Shown in pieces: positions 8,716 to 17,345 of a DNA stretch of 64,000 nucleotides. Within the stretch, counting starts at the first letter, position 1. Each line of letters begins with the position of its first letter. Under the pieces are notes generated by a model. The model did not search any database. It worked only from the letters and a program-made list of their open reading frames with translations, and was not told where the DNA came from. This DNA comes from JBOFDK01 sp051646925 (GTDB lineage Bacteria; Bacillota; Clostridia; Lachnospirales; Cellulosilyticaceae). A program made the position numbers and the translations under genes. The stretch lies in the NCBI GenBank assembly GCA_051646925.1, contig JBOFDK010000038.1, forward strand, positions 1 through 64,000. Direction: 5' to 3'.

Positions 8716-10107
8716 ATAGAAAAAGATAAAGTAAAAGAAAAAATGATAATGGAAATAACACCAGACAAAATGATGTGTGTTGTTTCTTTTGAAGAACTAG
8801 AAGATAACGAAGATGAAAGATTACTAACAGATGGGGAAATAAAAAAAGCAATTACAGCTGCAGGAGTTACAACAGGTATAGATAGCGATGTGCTAGATGT
8901 TATTTTAACTAATCGCAAATATGATTATAAATACGTGTTAGCAAAAGGAACACCAGCTATAGCGGGTAAAGAAGCAACAATATTATTTAAATTTGATAAA
9001 GATAATATTAACAAATGTGCCCCTAAACATAATGAAGATGGAACTGTTAATTTCAAAGATTTAAGTATCATAAAAAACGTTACGAAAGAAACTGTTTTGG
9101 CGATTAAAATGCCAGCTGAAGATGGTGTAGCGGGAATAAATGTAACAGGTCAAGAGGTTAGAGCGTCTAGGGGGCGTGATGTAAGAATGCCTCGCGGAAA
9201 AAATACAAAAATACTTGATGATGGAGTTACATTAGTTGCAGAGATAGACGGACAACTTTGTTATGATGAACATAATGTATACATAACACCAAGTTTTATC
9301 GTTGAAAAAGATGTTGATATAAGTACAGGCAATATTGATTTTATTGGGAATGTTATAGTCAACGGAAGTGTGCAAGCAGGATTTAAAATTACAGCAGGCG
9401 GAACAGTAGAAGTTAAAGGAAGTGTAGAAGCGGCTGATATTTATGCAGAAGGCGATATTATAGTGTGGTATGGCATTCAAGGTATGGATAAAGGAATTAT
9501 TAGTACTCGTGGTAACGTAATTGCAAAATTTATTCAAAATGTTACAGTAGAAGCAGGTGGGAGTGTAGTGGCAGAGGCTATTATGCATAGCAATGTGTCA
9601 GCTATTGAAGTAGACGTAACAAAAGGCAAAGGCTTATTAGTTGGTGGGGAAGTTGTAGTTGCAAAAAAACTCAAGGCGACTATTATAGGTTCACATATGG
9701 CAACTGTAACAACGATTAAACTTGGGTTATCACCAAAAATGCTAAAAGAGTTTAAAGAAATAGAAGAAAGTCTTGATAAAATGAAAGAAGACCTAAATAA
9801 AATTAGTCAAAGTATTACATTTCTTATGAATAGAAAAGATATGCTAGGTCAAGAGAAACAAGAACTTTTAAGACGCTTATTAAATGCTAAAATGGATACT
9901 GAGCTGAAAATTAAAAATAAAAAAACGGCATATGATGATATTTCAGAAAAAGTAGAATGTAGTACAAAAGGCATTATTAAAATTAAAAAAGTGATATACT
10001 CAGGTGCGAAAATAATTGCAGGTTCTAGTATTAAGTATGTTTCGGAAGACCATAATAATTGCAGCATAAAAAAAAGAGATGGAGATATTGTTTTTTTAGC
10101 GTATTAG
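8716..10107 (+). CDS. DUF342 / FapA-like protein, probable ATA start
   Basis: Member of the DUF342 (FapA-like) family of polymer-forming beta-helix proteins with a C-terminal coiled coil; the biochemical role is unsettled. Beta-helix repeats such as STGNIDFIGNVIVNGSV and GGTVEVKGSVEAADIYAEG occupy roughly residues 180-320, followed by a Lys/Glu-rich coiled coil and a short beta tail. The start is unusual. A strong AAAGGAGGGG site at 8701-8710 is followed at normal spacing only by ATA (8716), and an in-frame TGA lies at 8698. The first ATG, 8743, has no ribosome binding site. I annotate the ATA start (463 residues); from ATG 8743 it would be 454. Confidence 0.85.
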   Translation: MEKDKVKEKMIMEITPDKMMCVVSFEELEDNEDERLLTDGEIKKAITAAGVTTGIDSDVLDVILTNRKYDYKYVLAKGTPAIAGKEATILFKFDKDNINKCAPKHNEDGTVNFKDLSIIKNVTKETVLAIKMPAEDGVAGINVTGQEVRASRGRDVRMPRGKNTKILDDGVTLVAEIDGQLCYDEHNVYITPSFIVEKDVDISTGNIDFIGNVIVNGSVQAGFKITAGGTVEVKGSVEAADIYAEGDIIVWYGIQGMDKGIISTRGNVIAKFIQNVTVEAGGSVVAEAIMHSNVSAIEVDVTKGKGLLVGGEVVVAKKLKATIIGSHMATVTTIKLGLSPKMLKEFKEIEESLDKMKEDLNKISQSITFLMNRKDMLGQEKQELLRRLLNAKMDTELKIKNKKTAYDDISEKVECSTKGIIKIKKVIYSGAKIIAGSSIKYVSEDHNNCSIKKRDGDIVFLAY

Positions 10108-10184
10108 GAAGTGGCGATATTGTTATATAAAAATTTGTATGATATACTGATAAAAATACTAAAGAGGTACAGGGAGGATTCAAT

Positions 10185-10637
10185 ATGGAATCGTGGGTAA
10201 CTATATTACTCGTTTTAGTAATTCTTGCGGGAATTGGTGTAGGGTTATATTTTTGGAGTAAGAAATTAAAAAAGAAATATGATGAACAACAACAGATGAT
10301 TAATCAACATAAACAATTAGTTCAGATGTTTGTTATAGATAAGAAAAAAGATACTGTTGATAATATGAAGTTGCCAAAACAGATTAAAGAGCAAATTCCA
10401 AAGATGCAACGTAAACGTAAAATGCCGTTTGTTATAGTAAAAGCAGGGCCACAAATTCAAACACTTCTTTGTGAAAACTCAGTGTATGATACAATACCTG
10501 TAAAAAAACAAATTAAAGCAGAAGTTGCAGGAATTATGCTTGTAAATGTTGTATCAGGAAAACTTCCAACTCCGAAAAAGCAAAAATTTACAGCAAAAAT
10601 GAAAAATAAAGCAGAGCAATTAAAAAATAAATTATAA
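10185..10637 (+). CDS. Small single-pass membrane protein, unknown
   Basis: Not recognised. The 150-residue protein has an N-terminal membrane helix at about 5-25 followed by a very basic cytoplasmic part with many Lys and Gln. A compact segment around 85-130 (MPFVIVKAGPQIQTLL onward) looks folded. The start ATG follows a GGGAGG site. It stands between the DUF342 gene and a strong terminator, so it may be the last gene of that unit. Confidence 0.75.
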   Translation: MESWVTILLVLVILAGIGVGLYFWSKKLKKKYDEQQQMINQHKQLVQMFVIDKKKDTVDNMKLPKQIKEQIPKMQRKRKMPFVIVKAGPQIQTLLCENSVYDTIPVKKQIKAEVAGIMLVNVVSGKLPTPKKQKFTAKMKNKAEQLKNKL

Positions 10638-10654
10638 TAATATATACACAAAAT

Positions 10655-10684
10655 AAAAAGATGCTTACATAAGCATCTTTTTAT
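10655..10684 (+). terminator. Rho-independent terminator
   Basis: Eleven-base stem AAAGATGCTTA (10657-10667) / TAAGCATCTTT (10670-10680) followed by TT. The flanking A and T runs make it potentially active in both directions. Confidence 0.85.
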
Positions 10685-10813
10685 TTTGCATACATTATTA
10701 CACTGTGATATATTAAATACGAATGATGCTGATTAATAAGTATATATAGAATAGAAAAAAGATATACTGAATATATATGGAATTTTAAAGTATATGAAGA
10801 GGAGATAAGAGTT

Positions 10814-11674
10814 TTGAGATTTTTTAAGTATATATATGGTTTTGGAATGAAGTTGAAGAATCGTTTTTTGGGGCATGAAATAGGCGCTAGAAGTGCACAA
10901 ATGACATATTATTGGATTCTTGCTTTTTTTCCTTTTTTAATTATGTTGATGACACTTTTATCATATACAACTATAGCAGAAGGTGAGCTAATGACATCAT
11001 TAGAACTTATAATGCCTTCAACAGCAATGCCTTTGATAGAAGAAACTATAATGCAGTTGGTTGAATATAGAAGTGCTACGTTATTGTCAGTTGGGGCTAT
11101 CGTATCGGTATGGTCATCATCAGCAGCGGTAAATGTTGTTATTAAAGGTATTCATAAAGCATACAGTGCAACAGATACACGCCCGTTTTGGATAAAAAAA
11201 GCTATTTCGATAGGATATACATTTGTATTATTAATTTTGCTTGTAGGTATGATAGTGTTATTAGTATTTGGAAATAACATTGGAAGTTATATACTGAAAT
11301 TTTTAGTTAAAAATAATTTCATGTATAAAGTGTTGTGGGATTTCTCACGTTTTACATTATCGTTACTTGTATTATTAGCAGGACTTTATGCAATATACCG
11401 CGTAGTACCACGTAAACATCGTAAATCAAATAATGTTTGGCCAGGAACGTTGTTTGCATCTTTTGGGCTTTATGGATTTTCGGTATTGTTTGCGATTTAC
11501 ATTGATAAATTTAGTAAATACAGTCAAATGTATGGAAGTATTGGTGGTATTTTTATTTTAATCATATGGTTATATGCAAGTGGAATTCTTATTTTGCTAG
11601 GAGCAGAAATTAATGCTCTTTGGCAAGATATTATAATTATTGAAAATAGAAGTCGTTATAAACTAAAAAAATAA
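10814..11674 (+). CDS. YihY/virulence factor BrkB family membrane protein
   Basis: Polytopic inner-membrane protein of the YihY/BrkB family (formerly misnamed RNase BN). The 286 residues include about six hydrophobic helices. Family blocks are the N-terminal SAQMTYYWILAFFPFL, the central SSAAVNVVIKGIHKAY, and YGSIGGIFILIIWLYASG followed by LGAEINA near the C terminus. The start is a TTG placed correctly behind GAGGAGAT. Function in the family is not firmly known; a transport or envelope role is assumed. Confidence 0.9.
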   Translation: MRFFKYIYGFGMKLKNRFLGHEIGARSAQMTYYWILAFFPFLIMLMTLLSYTTIAEGELMTSLELIMPSTAMPLIEETIMQLVEYRSATLLSVGAIVSVWSSSAAVNVVIKGIHKAYSATDTRPFWIKKAISIGYTFVLLILLVGMIVLLVFGNNIGSYILKFLVKNNFMYKVLWDFSRFTLSLLVLLAGLYAIYRVVPRKHRKSNNVWPGTLFASFGLYGFSVLFAIYIDKFSKYSQMYGSIGGIFILIIWLYASGILILLGAEINALWQDIIIIENRSRYKLKK

Positions 11675-11705
11675 TAAAATATTTTGTAAAAAGGAGTAAC
11701 TCATA

Positions 11706-12554
11706 ATGAAACCTATATTATCATTTGAAATATTTCCACCTAAAGAAACGACAAAAATTGAAAGTATTTATAGTACTATTGACGCATTAGCGCCATTAAG
11801 ACCAGACTTTATAAGTGTGACGTATGGAGCAGGAGGTAGTAATCAAAATAATACTATTGAAATAGCTTCGGTATTAAGAAACAAATACAATATTAGGCCA
11901 GTTGCACATTTAACGTGTGTCGGAGCAACAGAATCTTCAATAGATATGATTCTTGATAGATTAAATAAAGAGGGCGTAGAACATATACTTGCACTTAGAG
12001 GAGATTTGCCGCATGAAAATGCATTGGGAGATTTTAAATATGCTACGGACTTAGTAGCTTACATAAAGAAAAAAGAACAATTTAGTATAGTTGGGGCGTG
12101 TTACCCTGAAAAACATATAGAAGCTATTTGTTTAGAAGATGATATTATGTATCTAAAAGAAAAAGTGGAAGCAGGAGCAGAAATGCTAGTAAGTCAGTTG
12201 TTTTTTGATAATGATGTGTTTTTTGAATGGGTAAGCAAAGTTCGAAAGGCGGGGATTACAGTTCCTATTATAGCTGGAATTATGCCTATAACATCTGAAG
12301 TTCAATTAAAACGTATGCAGTCACTTTGCGGAGCGACTATTCCAGATAATATAAAGGTGTTAATAGATGCCTATAGTCACAATCAAGCAGCACTTAAAGA
12401 TGTTGGAACGACATATGCAACGATGCAAATTATAGATTTACTTGCAAGGGGTGTTGATGGAATTCATTTGTATACTATGAATAAAGCAGAACTAGCAAAA
12501 AAAATTGTGGACAATATTAGTAGTGCGTATTATGCACGTTGTCAAAGTGAATAA
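11706..12554 (+). CDS. metF: Methylenetetrahydrofolate reductase
   Basis: Reduces 5,10-methylene-THF to 5-methyl-THF, the methyl donor for methionine synthesis. The 282-residue single-domain TIM barrel is of usual bacterial length. Diagnostic are FEIFPPKE at the N terminus, FISVTYGAGG, HILALRGDLP with the folate/FAD contact region, GACYPEKH, LVSQLFFDN and PIIAGIMPI. A ribosome binding site AAAGGAG precedes ATG 11706. It is followed directly by a terminator, so it ends its transcription unit. In acetogens the same reaction is part of the methyl branch of CO2 fixation, but nothing here demonstrates that role. Confidence 0.96.
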   Translation: MKPILSFEIFPPKETTKIESIYSTIDALAPLRPDFISVTYGAGGSNQNNTIEIASVLRNKYNIRPVAHLTCVGATESSIDMILDRLNKEGVEHILALRGDLPHENALGDFKYATDLVAYIKKKEQFSIVGACYPEKHIEAICLEDDIMYLKEKVEAGAEMLVSQLFFDNDVFFEWVSKVRKAGITVPIIAGIMPITSEVQLKRMQSLCGATIPDNIKVLIDAYSHNQAALKDVGTTYATMQIIDLLARGVDGIHLYTMNKAELAKKIVDNISSAYYARCQSE

Positions 12555-12592
12555 ATTGCAGTAATTATAGAAAAATAGAGGATTAATGAGAG

Positions 12593-12642
12593 AGCGTTTT
12601 TGTATTTGGTACATACTACTAAATACAAAAGCGCTTTTTTGT
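12593..12642 (+). terminator. Rho-independent terminator after metF
   Basis: Fifteen-base stem 12593-12607 / 12621-12635 with one G-T wobble, followed by a T run. Confidence 0.88.
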
Positions 12643-12680
12643 TTGAAAGTGATGAAAACATAGAAGTGTAAAATAGACTC

Positions 12681-12707
12681 TTGAAAAATATAAAATTATG
12701 ATATAAT
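12681..12707 (+). promoter_or_regulatory. Putative sigma-A promoter of wecB-atp
   Basis: Extended -10 TGATATAAT (hexamer TATAAT at 12702-12707) with TTGAAA at 12681-12686. The spacer is 15 bases, short, but the extended -10 compensates. No further terminator is seen before atpC's end, so this may drive the whole wecB-atp unit. Confidence 0.6.
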
Positions 12708-12842
12708 ACCAAAGTATGGCATTTACAATGGTATCTAAATGATGGTAAAGTAGAAAAAAATACTTATTTTTATAACACACACATAATATAACGCTATACT
12801 ATACAGAATAAAACAATATGTTGAAATATTTTAAGGAGTAGG

Positions 12843-13997
12843 ATGATGAAAAAAATACGAGTGATGAGTGTTTTTGGCACACGTCCAGAAGCAATTAAAA
12901 TGGCGCCGCTTGTAAAGGTGCTTGAAAAAGATGAAGCTATTACAAGTATTGTATGTGTAACAGCGCAACATAGAGAAATGCTAGACCAAGTGTTGACAAT
13001 TTTTGATATTAAACCAGATTATGATTTAGATATTATGAAAGAGCGTCAAACGTTAGAAGGCATTACTGTTAGAGTATTAGAAGGAATGGGCAAAGTTTTA
13101 GAAGATGCAAAACCTGATATAGTTTTAGTGCATGGAGATACATCGACAACATTTGCGACAGCGCTTGCAGCTTTTTATAAGCAAATTCCTGTAGGACATG
13201 TAGAGGCAGGTTTACGTACACATAATATGTATGAGCCATTTCCAGAAGAAATGAACCGTAAATTAGCAGGAGCACTTAGTACATTACATTTTTCACCAAC
13301 GTTACTTGCAAAACAAAATCTTCTAAAAGAAGCGATTGATGAAAATAGTATTTTCATTACTGGGAATACTGTTATAGATGTGTTAAAAACAACAGTTAAA
13401 GATAACTATAAATTTACAGTGGAAACACTAAATAATATTGATTATGAAAATAAAAAAGTTATAACTATGACAGCGCATCGTAGAGAAAATTTGGGTAAAC
13501 CACTTGAAAATATTTGTGAAGCAGTAAAACGAATTGCAAAAAAACATGAAAATGTTGAAATTATTTATGCTGTGCATAAAAATCCTGAAATTCGTGAAGT
13601 GGTTTCTAACATACTTGGAAAGCAATCAAATATACATTTGATAGAGCCATTAGATTTAAATGATATGCATAATTTGATGAAACGTTCATATCTTGTATTA
13701 ACAGACTCAGGTGGATTACAAGAAGAAGTGCCATCACTTGGAAAGCCTGTTCTAGTACTTAGAAATGTAACAGAAAGACCTGAAGGTGTAGATGCAGGTA
13801 CGCTAAAACTTGCGGGTATTGAAGAAAATACTATTTACAATTTAACAGATGAACTACTAACTAATCAGAAAGTGTATGATGAAATGGCAGGAGCTAAAAA
13901 TCCTTTTGGAGACGGTGAAGCGTCGCTTAGGATTGTTCAGGCTATTAAACATTATTTCCTGGAAAATGTAGATAGACCTATAGATTATAAAGCCTAA
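12843..13997 (+). CDS. wecB: UDP-N-acetylglucosamine 2-epimerase (non-hydrolysing)
   Basis: Interconverts UDP-GlcNAc and UDP-ManNAc, supplying ManNAc for teichoic-acid linkage units or secondary cell-wall polymers. The 384-residue protein shows GTRPEAIKMAPLV, VHGDTSTTFA, GHVEAGLRT, TAHRREN and TDSGGLQEE, all family signatures. ATG 12843 or the adjacent ATG 12846 follow AAGGAG. It precedes atpI by only 13 bases. The same mnaA/wecB-atp neighbourhood occurs in Bacillus, so this is an old linkage. A link to surface-layer anchoring of the large exported proteins downstream is possible but inferred. Confidence 0.96.
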   Translation: MMKKIRVMSVFGTRPEAIKMAPLVKVLEKDEAITSIVCVTAQHREMLDQVLTIFDIKPDYDLDIMKERQTLEGITVRVLEGMGKVLEDAKPDIVLVHGDTSTTFATALAAFYKQIPVGHVEAGLRTHNMYEPFPEEMNRKLAGALSTLHFSPTLLAKQNLLKEAIDENSIFITGNTVIDVLKTTVKDNYKFTVETLNNIDYENKKVITMTAHRRENLGKPLENICEAVKRIAKKHENVEIIYAVHKNPEIREVVSNILGKQSNIHLIEPLDLNDMHNLMKRSYLVLTDSGGLQEEVPSLGKPVLVLRNVTERPEGVDAGTLKLAGIEENTIYNLTDELLTNQKVYDEMAGAKNPFGDGEASLRIVQAIKHYFLENVDRPIDYKA

Positions 13998-14010
13998 TTT
14001 GGAGAAAAAT

Positions 14011-14256
14011 ATGAATAAGAAAAGCTGGGTTTCGGCGTTAGCACTATTAAATCAAGTTGGAATCGTCATGGCAGTTCCAATTTTCATGTGTTTATTTATA
14101 GGTATTTTTTTAGACCGTCTGACGGGTATGGAGCCGCTATGGCTAATAATTTTTATTTTATTAGGTGTAGGTGCTGCTTTTCGAAATTTATATCATATTA
14201 TGGATAAGGAAGTTAAAAAAAGTGAAAAAAATGATAACCGTCATGATAGGTTTTAG
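14011..14256 (+). CDS. atpI: ATP synthase subunit I / AtpZ-like protein
   Basis: Small membrane protein heading the atp operon; family members help c-ring assembly or bind divalent cations. The 81 residues (ATG 14011 behind GGAGA) contain two membrane helices, at about 12-35 and 42-65. The usual AtpZ/AtpI features LNQVGIVMAVPIFM and GIFLDRLTG are present. The charged C-terminal tail overlaps the next gene. Confidence 0.82.
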   Translation: MNKKSWVSALALLNQVGIVMAVPIFMCLFIGIFLDRLTGMEPLWLIIFILLGVGAAFRNLYHIMDKEVKKSEKNDNRHDRF

Positions 14257-14566
14257 TATAATTGCTTATGGGGTAGGATGTTTTTTAACAGAAAACGTTA
14301 TGGCATGGACTTTAGGTGTAGTGCTTGGCCTTATTATATCAATTTTAAAACTAAAACTTATGGAGCAAACTTTTACAAAGGCAGTAACACTAGAAGAGAA
14401 CAAAGCAAAAGGATATACGCAGCGTCAGTATATGATTAGATATGGGCTAACAGGCTTAGTGCTGTTAATTGCAGCATTGTCAGAAACGATTAGTTTAGTT
14501 GGCGTATTTGTAGGTCTTATATCTATGAAAGTAGGCGCGTATTCTGAGTTGTATCGTTCTAATTAA
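14222..14566 (+). CDS. ATP synthase subunit I-like membrane protein
   Basis: About 114 residues with four hydrophobic helices, in the position where many Clostridia have a second atpI-like gene. The start is uncertain: GTG 14222, spaced well from AAGGAAG at 14207-14213, or ATG 14231. Either overlaps the end of atpI, suggesting translational coupling. The sequence is typical of the poorly conserved ATP synthase subunit I family: hydrophobic with few signature residues. Assignment rests mostly on location and topology. Confidence 0.72.
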   Translation: MKKMITVMIGFSIIAYGVGCFLTENVMAWTLGVVLGLIISILKLKLMEQTFTKAVTLEENKAKGYTQRQYMIRYGLTGLVLLIAALSETISLVGVFVGLISMKVGAYSELYRSN

Positions 14567-14628
14567 TTTGGCAATAAGGGGAAATCCCTTTTAGCATATA
14601 TAAATTTTATAGAAAGGAGAGTGAGTAG

Positions 14629-15327
14629 GTGGAACAAGAATTAGATTTTGGGATCCATATGCTTATACCACTTTTTGAGCACAATGGAGAATGGTATGGT
14701 TTTACGACAACGCATGTTGTCACGTGGGTTGTAATTCTAGCATTAACACTTATTGGTCTCTATGTAAGGCACCGCGTAAAAAACTTCAAAATAGTACCTG
14801 ATACAAAATTTCAGGTTGCAGTAGAATATTTTGTTGGTATGATGAGTGACTTTACAGCAAGTACGATGGGTGAGAAAAATCGCCATTTTGCGTATTTCTA
14901 TGGTCCTATGTTTTTATTCATTTTGTTAAGTAACTTAACAGGATTAATTGGACTAAGACCACCTACGGCAGATATTGCAACTACGTTTGCATTATCACTT
15001 ACTACATTTTTCATGATTCATGGATATGGTGTTCGTGCCAAAGGAGGCAAGTATTTCAAAGGTTTCTTGGAACCAATACCATTACTGTTACCACTAAATA
15101 TTATTGGTGAGCTTGCAAATCCAATATCATTAAGTTTCCGTTTATTTGGAAATATTTTAGGTGGAACAATTATTATGGGCTTGTACTATAATATGATGCC
15201 ATGGTTTATGAAAATTGGTATACCGTCAGTATTACATTCATACTTCGATATATTTGCAGGAGCACTACAAACGTTAATTTTTGTAATGCTTAGTATGACA
15301 TTTGTGTCAAGTGCTATGGAAGAATAG
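14629..15327 (+). CDS. atpB: F-ATP synthase subunit a
   Basis: Membrane stator subunit that provides the two ion half-channels against the c ring. The 232 residues start at GTG 14629 after GAAAGGAG. Five or so membrane helices are visible; the key helix NPISLSFRLFGN carries the essential stator arginine (Arg171). The next conserved segment, GNILGGTIIMGL, follows. Co-encoding with Na+-type c subunits implies Na+ transport, although the a subunit alone does not prove it. Confidence 0.95.
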   Translation: MEQELDFGIHMLIPLFEHNGEWYGFTTTHVVTWVVILALTLIGLYVRHRVKNFKIVPDTKFQVAVEYFVGMMSDFTASTMGEKNRHFAYFYGPMFLFILLSNLTGLIGLRPPTADIATTFALSLTTFFMIHGYGVRAKGGKYFKGFLEPIPLLLPLNIIGELANPISLSFRLFGNILGGTIIMGLYYNMMPWFMKIGIPSVLHSYFDIFAGALQTLIFVMLSMTFVSSAMEE

Positions 15328-15344
15328 TTTAGGAGGTGGAAAAG

Positions 15345-15884
15345 ATGTCAGGATTTTCTGATTTCCTTTTCGGATGGATGGTAAATGTGGACCCAAAAGC
15401 TCTCGTACTAGCCTTCTCAGCACTTGGTGCAGGTCTTGCAATGATTGCAGGTATTGGACCAGGTATTGGTCAAGGTTTTGCAGCTGGAAAAGCAGCAGAA
15501 GCGATGGGTAAGAACCCAGAGCATGGTGGCAAGCCAGCAACGCTTGTTATGTTATTGGGTGCAGCGGTTGCAGAAACGTCAGGGATTTTTTCTCTTGTCG
15601 TAGCAATCATCATGTTATTTGCCAATCCTCTGGTAGGAAAAACTGGAATTGCGCTTGTACTAGCATGTTCAGCGCTAGGTGCAGGTCTTGCAATGATAGC
15701 AGGTATTGGACCAGGTATTGGTCAAGGTTATGCGGCAGGTAAAGCAGCAGAGGCTGTTGGAAAGCGTCCGAAGCTTCAAAGTGCTATCGTAAGAACGATG
15801 TTACTTGGGCAAGCGGTTGCACAAACAACAGGTATTTATGCGCTTATTATCGCGTTATTATTATTATTTGTGAACTTATTCTAA
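15345..15884 (+). CDS. atpE: Duplicated four-helix c subunit (c1 type)
   Basis: Rotor c subunit built of two fused hairpins, like the V-type-like c1 of the Acetobacterium woodii Na+ F-ATPase. ATG 15345 follows AGGAGGT; the in-frame GTG at 15336 overlaps that site and is unlikely. The product has 179 residues. The first hairpin has GIGPGIGQG (Gln43) and AVAETSG, with the ion carboxylate Glu77. The second hairpin repeats GIGPGIGQG (Gln127), but the carboxylate position is Gln160 (AVAQTTG). Thus one subunit spans four helices but binds one ion. The hairpins are very similar at DNA level, showing an internal duplication. Confidence 0.95.
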   Translation: MSGFSDFLFGWMVNVDPKALVLAFSALGAGLAMIAGIGPGIGQGFAAGKAAEAMGKNPEHGGKPATLVMLLGAAVAETSGIFSLVVAIIMLFANPLVGKTGIALVLACSALGAGLAMIAGIGPGIGQGYAAGKAAEAVGKRPKLQSAIVRTMLLGQAVAQTTGIYALIIALLLLFVNLF

Positions 15885-15940
15885 GCTATAAGCTATAGAA
15901 TAAAACATACTCAAAAGACTTATTAAGGAGGAAATTTATA

Positions 15941-16225
15941 ATGGAAAATCAAATTGATGGAAGAGCACTTATTCTTGCATGTTCAGCAATTGGAGCAGGT
16001 CTTGCAATGATCGCAGGTATTGGACCAGGTATTGGTCAAGGTTACGCAGCTGGTAAAGGTGCAGAAGCAGTAGGTCGCCAACCAGAAGCACAATCAGATG
16101 TTGTACGTACGATGTTACTTGGGGCTGCTGTAGCAGAAACAACAGGAATCTATGGTCTTATCGTAGCAATTATTCTTTTATTCGCTAACCCACTTATTAC
16201 AAAATACATTAGCTTAATAGGATAA
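15941..16225 (+). CDS. atpE: Na+-type F-ATPase subunit c (two-helix)
   Basis: Standard single-hairpin c subunit, 94 residues, ATG 15941 behind AAGGAGG. Gln33, Val64, Glu66, Thr67, Thr68 and Tyr71 match, shifted by one, the Na+-ligand set known from Ilyobacter (Gln32, Val63, Glu65, Ser66, Thr67, Tyr70). That supports Na+ rather than H+ coupling. It would mix with the four-helix c1 in one ring. Its first helix shares a stretch of almost identical DNA with both hairpins of c1. Confidence 0.96.
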   Translation: MENQIDGRALILACSAIGAGLAMIAGIGPGIGQGYAAGKGAEAVGRQPEAQSDVVRTMLLGAAVAETTGIYGLIVAIILLFANPLITKYISLIG

Positions 16226-16270
16226 TAAATGTGCTATACGATTGATATATAGGAAGGAGGGTGTTTACTG

Positions 16271-16792
16271 TTGGATACGTCTAAAATTATTGAATTCTCC
16301 CTACCAACGTTATGGGAAATGTTTTGGCAGTTTTTAGCATTGTTTTTAATTATCTGGATTTTGAAAAAGCTTTTATTCAAACCAGTTATGGATTTCTTAG
16401 AAAAAAGACAAGAGCATATTCAAAAAGAACTGTCAAATGCAGCTGTAGCATCAAAAAATGCTGAGGAACTAAAAAATTCTTACAAAGAAAAACTTGCGCA
16501 TATTGAAGACGAAGCAGATAGTTTATTAAAAGAAGCTCGTCAAAAGGCGTTAAAGCGTGAAGAAGAGATTGTAGCAAATGCAAAGAAAGAAGCAGAAGCA
16601 ATCAAAGAAAAAGCGATGCAAGATATTGCGCTTGAGCAAACACGTGTTAAAAGTGAGATAAAAGATCAGATGATTGATGTAGCAGGTCTTATGGCAAGTA
16701 AGTTTGTTGAATCAACTATAACAGAAGATAAGCAAGAACAATTAATAGATGATATGATTAAAGAGATGGGGGATGTATCGTGGCTCAATTAG
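16271..16792 (+). CDS. atpF: F-ATP synthase subunit b
   Basis: Peripheral stalk subunit: one N-terminal membrane helix (about residues 12-35, LWEMFWQFLALFLIIWIL) followed by a long charged coiled coil; 173 residues. The start is a TTG at 16271, about nine bases after AAGGAGGG. The 3' end overlaps atpH by 13 bases, which favours coupled translation of the two stalk subunits. Confidence 0.95.
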   Translation: MDTSKIIEFSLPTLWEMFWQFLALFLIIWILKKLLFKPVMDFLEKRQEHIQKELSNAAVASKNAEELKNSYKEKLAHIEDEADSLLKEARQKALKREEEIVANAKKEAEAIKEKAMQDIALEQTRVKSEIKDQMIDVAGLMASKFVESTITEDKQEQLIDDMIKEMGDVSWLN

Positions 16793-17325
16793 TAACCAAA
16801 CGATATGCTACTGCCCTTTATGAAATTGCCAAAGAAAAAGGGGCAATTGAATCGTTTCAACATCAAGCAGAAATGCTAGTTAAATTAATAGGTGAACAAG
16901 ATGAGTATTTAATGCTGCTTAGTCACCCAGGTGTTTTGGTAGAAGAGAAGATGCGTCTTATAGACGAAGCTTTTTCAAAACAAGTAGAAGATGAATTTGT
17001 AGGTCTTTTGGCACTTATTGTGAAAAAAGGACGTCAAGATTATATTCTAGATATTTTAAATGCTTTTATCGATTTAGCGAAAACCGAGGCAGGGCTTGTT
17101 CAAGCAACTGTAACATCGGCAATCGCATTACAAGAAAAACAATTAGCGCAAATTAAAGCTAATATTGAACAAAATACAGGGAAACAAGTAGAACTTGAAG
17201 TAGTTGTAGATAAAACACTTATTGGTGGATTAATTGTTCGTGTTGGTGATAAAGTTGTTGATGGAAGTGTTCGTGGTCAAATGAACACATTGAAATCAGA
17301 ACTTAGTAATTTGCGACTTGCATAA
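16780..17325 (+). CDS. atpH: F-ATP synthase subunit delta
   Basis: Soluble stalk subunit joining b to the alpha-beta head. It starts with GTG 16780 inside atpF and has 181 residues, normal for the family. VTKRYATALYEIAKEKG at the N terminus and the C-terminal IGGLIVRVGDKVVDGSVRGQ are typical. Confidence 0.95.
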   Translation: MAQLVTKRYATALYEIAKEKGAIESFQHQAEMLVKLIGEQDEYLMLLSHPGVLVEEKMRLIDEAFSKQVEDEFVGLLALIVKKGRQDYILDILNAFIDLAKTEAGLVQATVTSAIALQEKQLAQIKANIEQNTGKQVELEVVVDKTLIGGLIVRVGDKVVDGSVRGQMNTLKSELSNLRLA

Positions 17326-17345
17326 AAAGGGGTGTAACAAGTTAA

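Noticed and set aside
15336..15344. GTG as start of the duplicated c subunit
   Set aside because: The GTG is part of the AGGAGGT ribosome binding site of ATG 15345.
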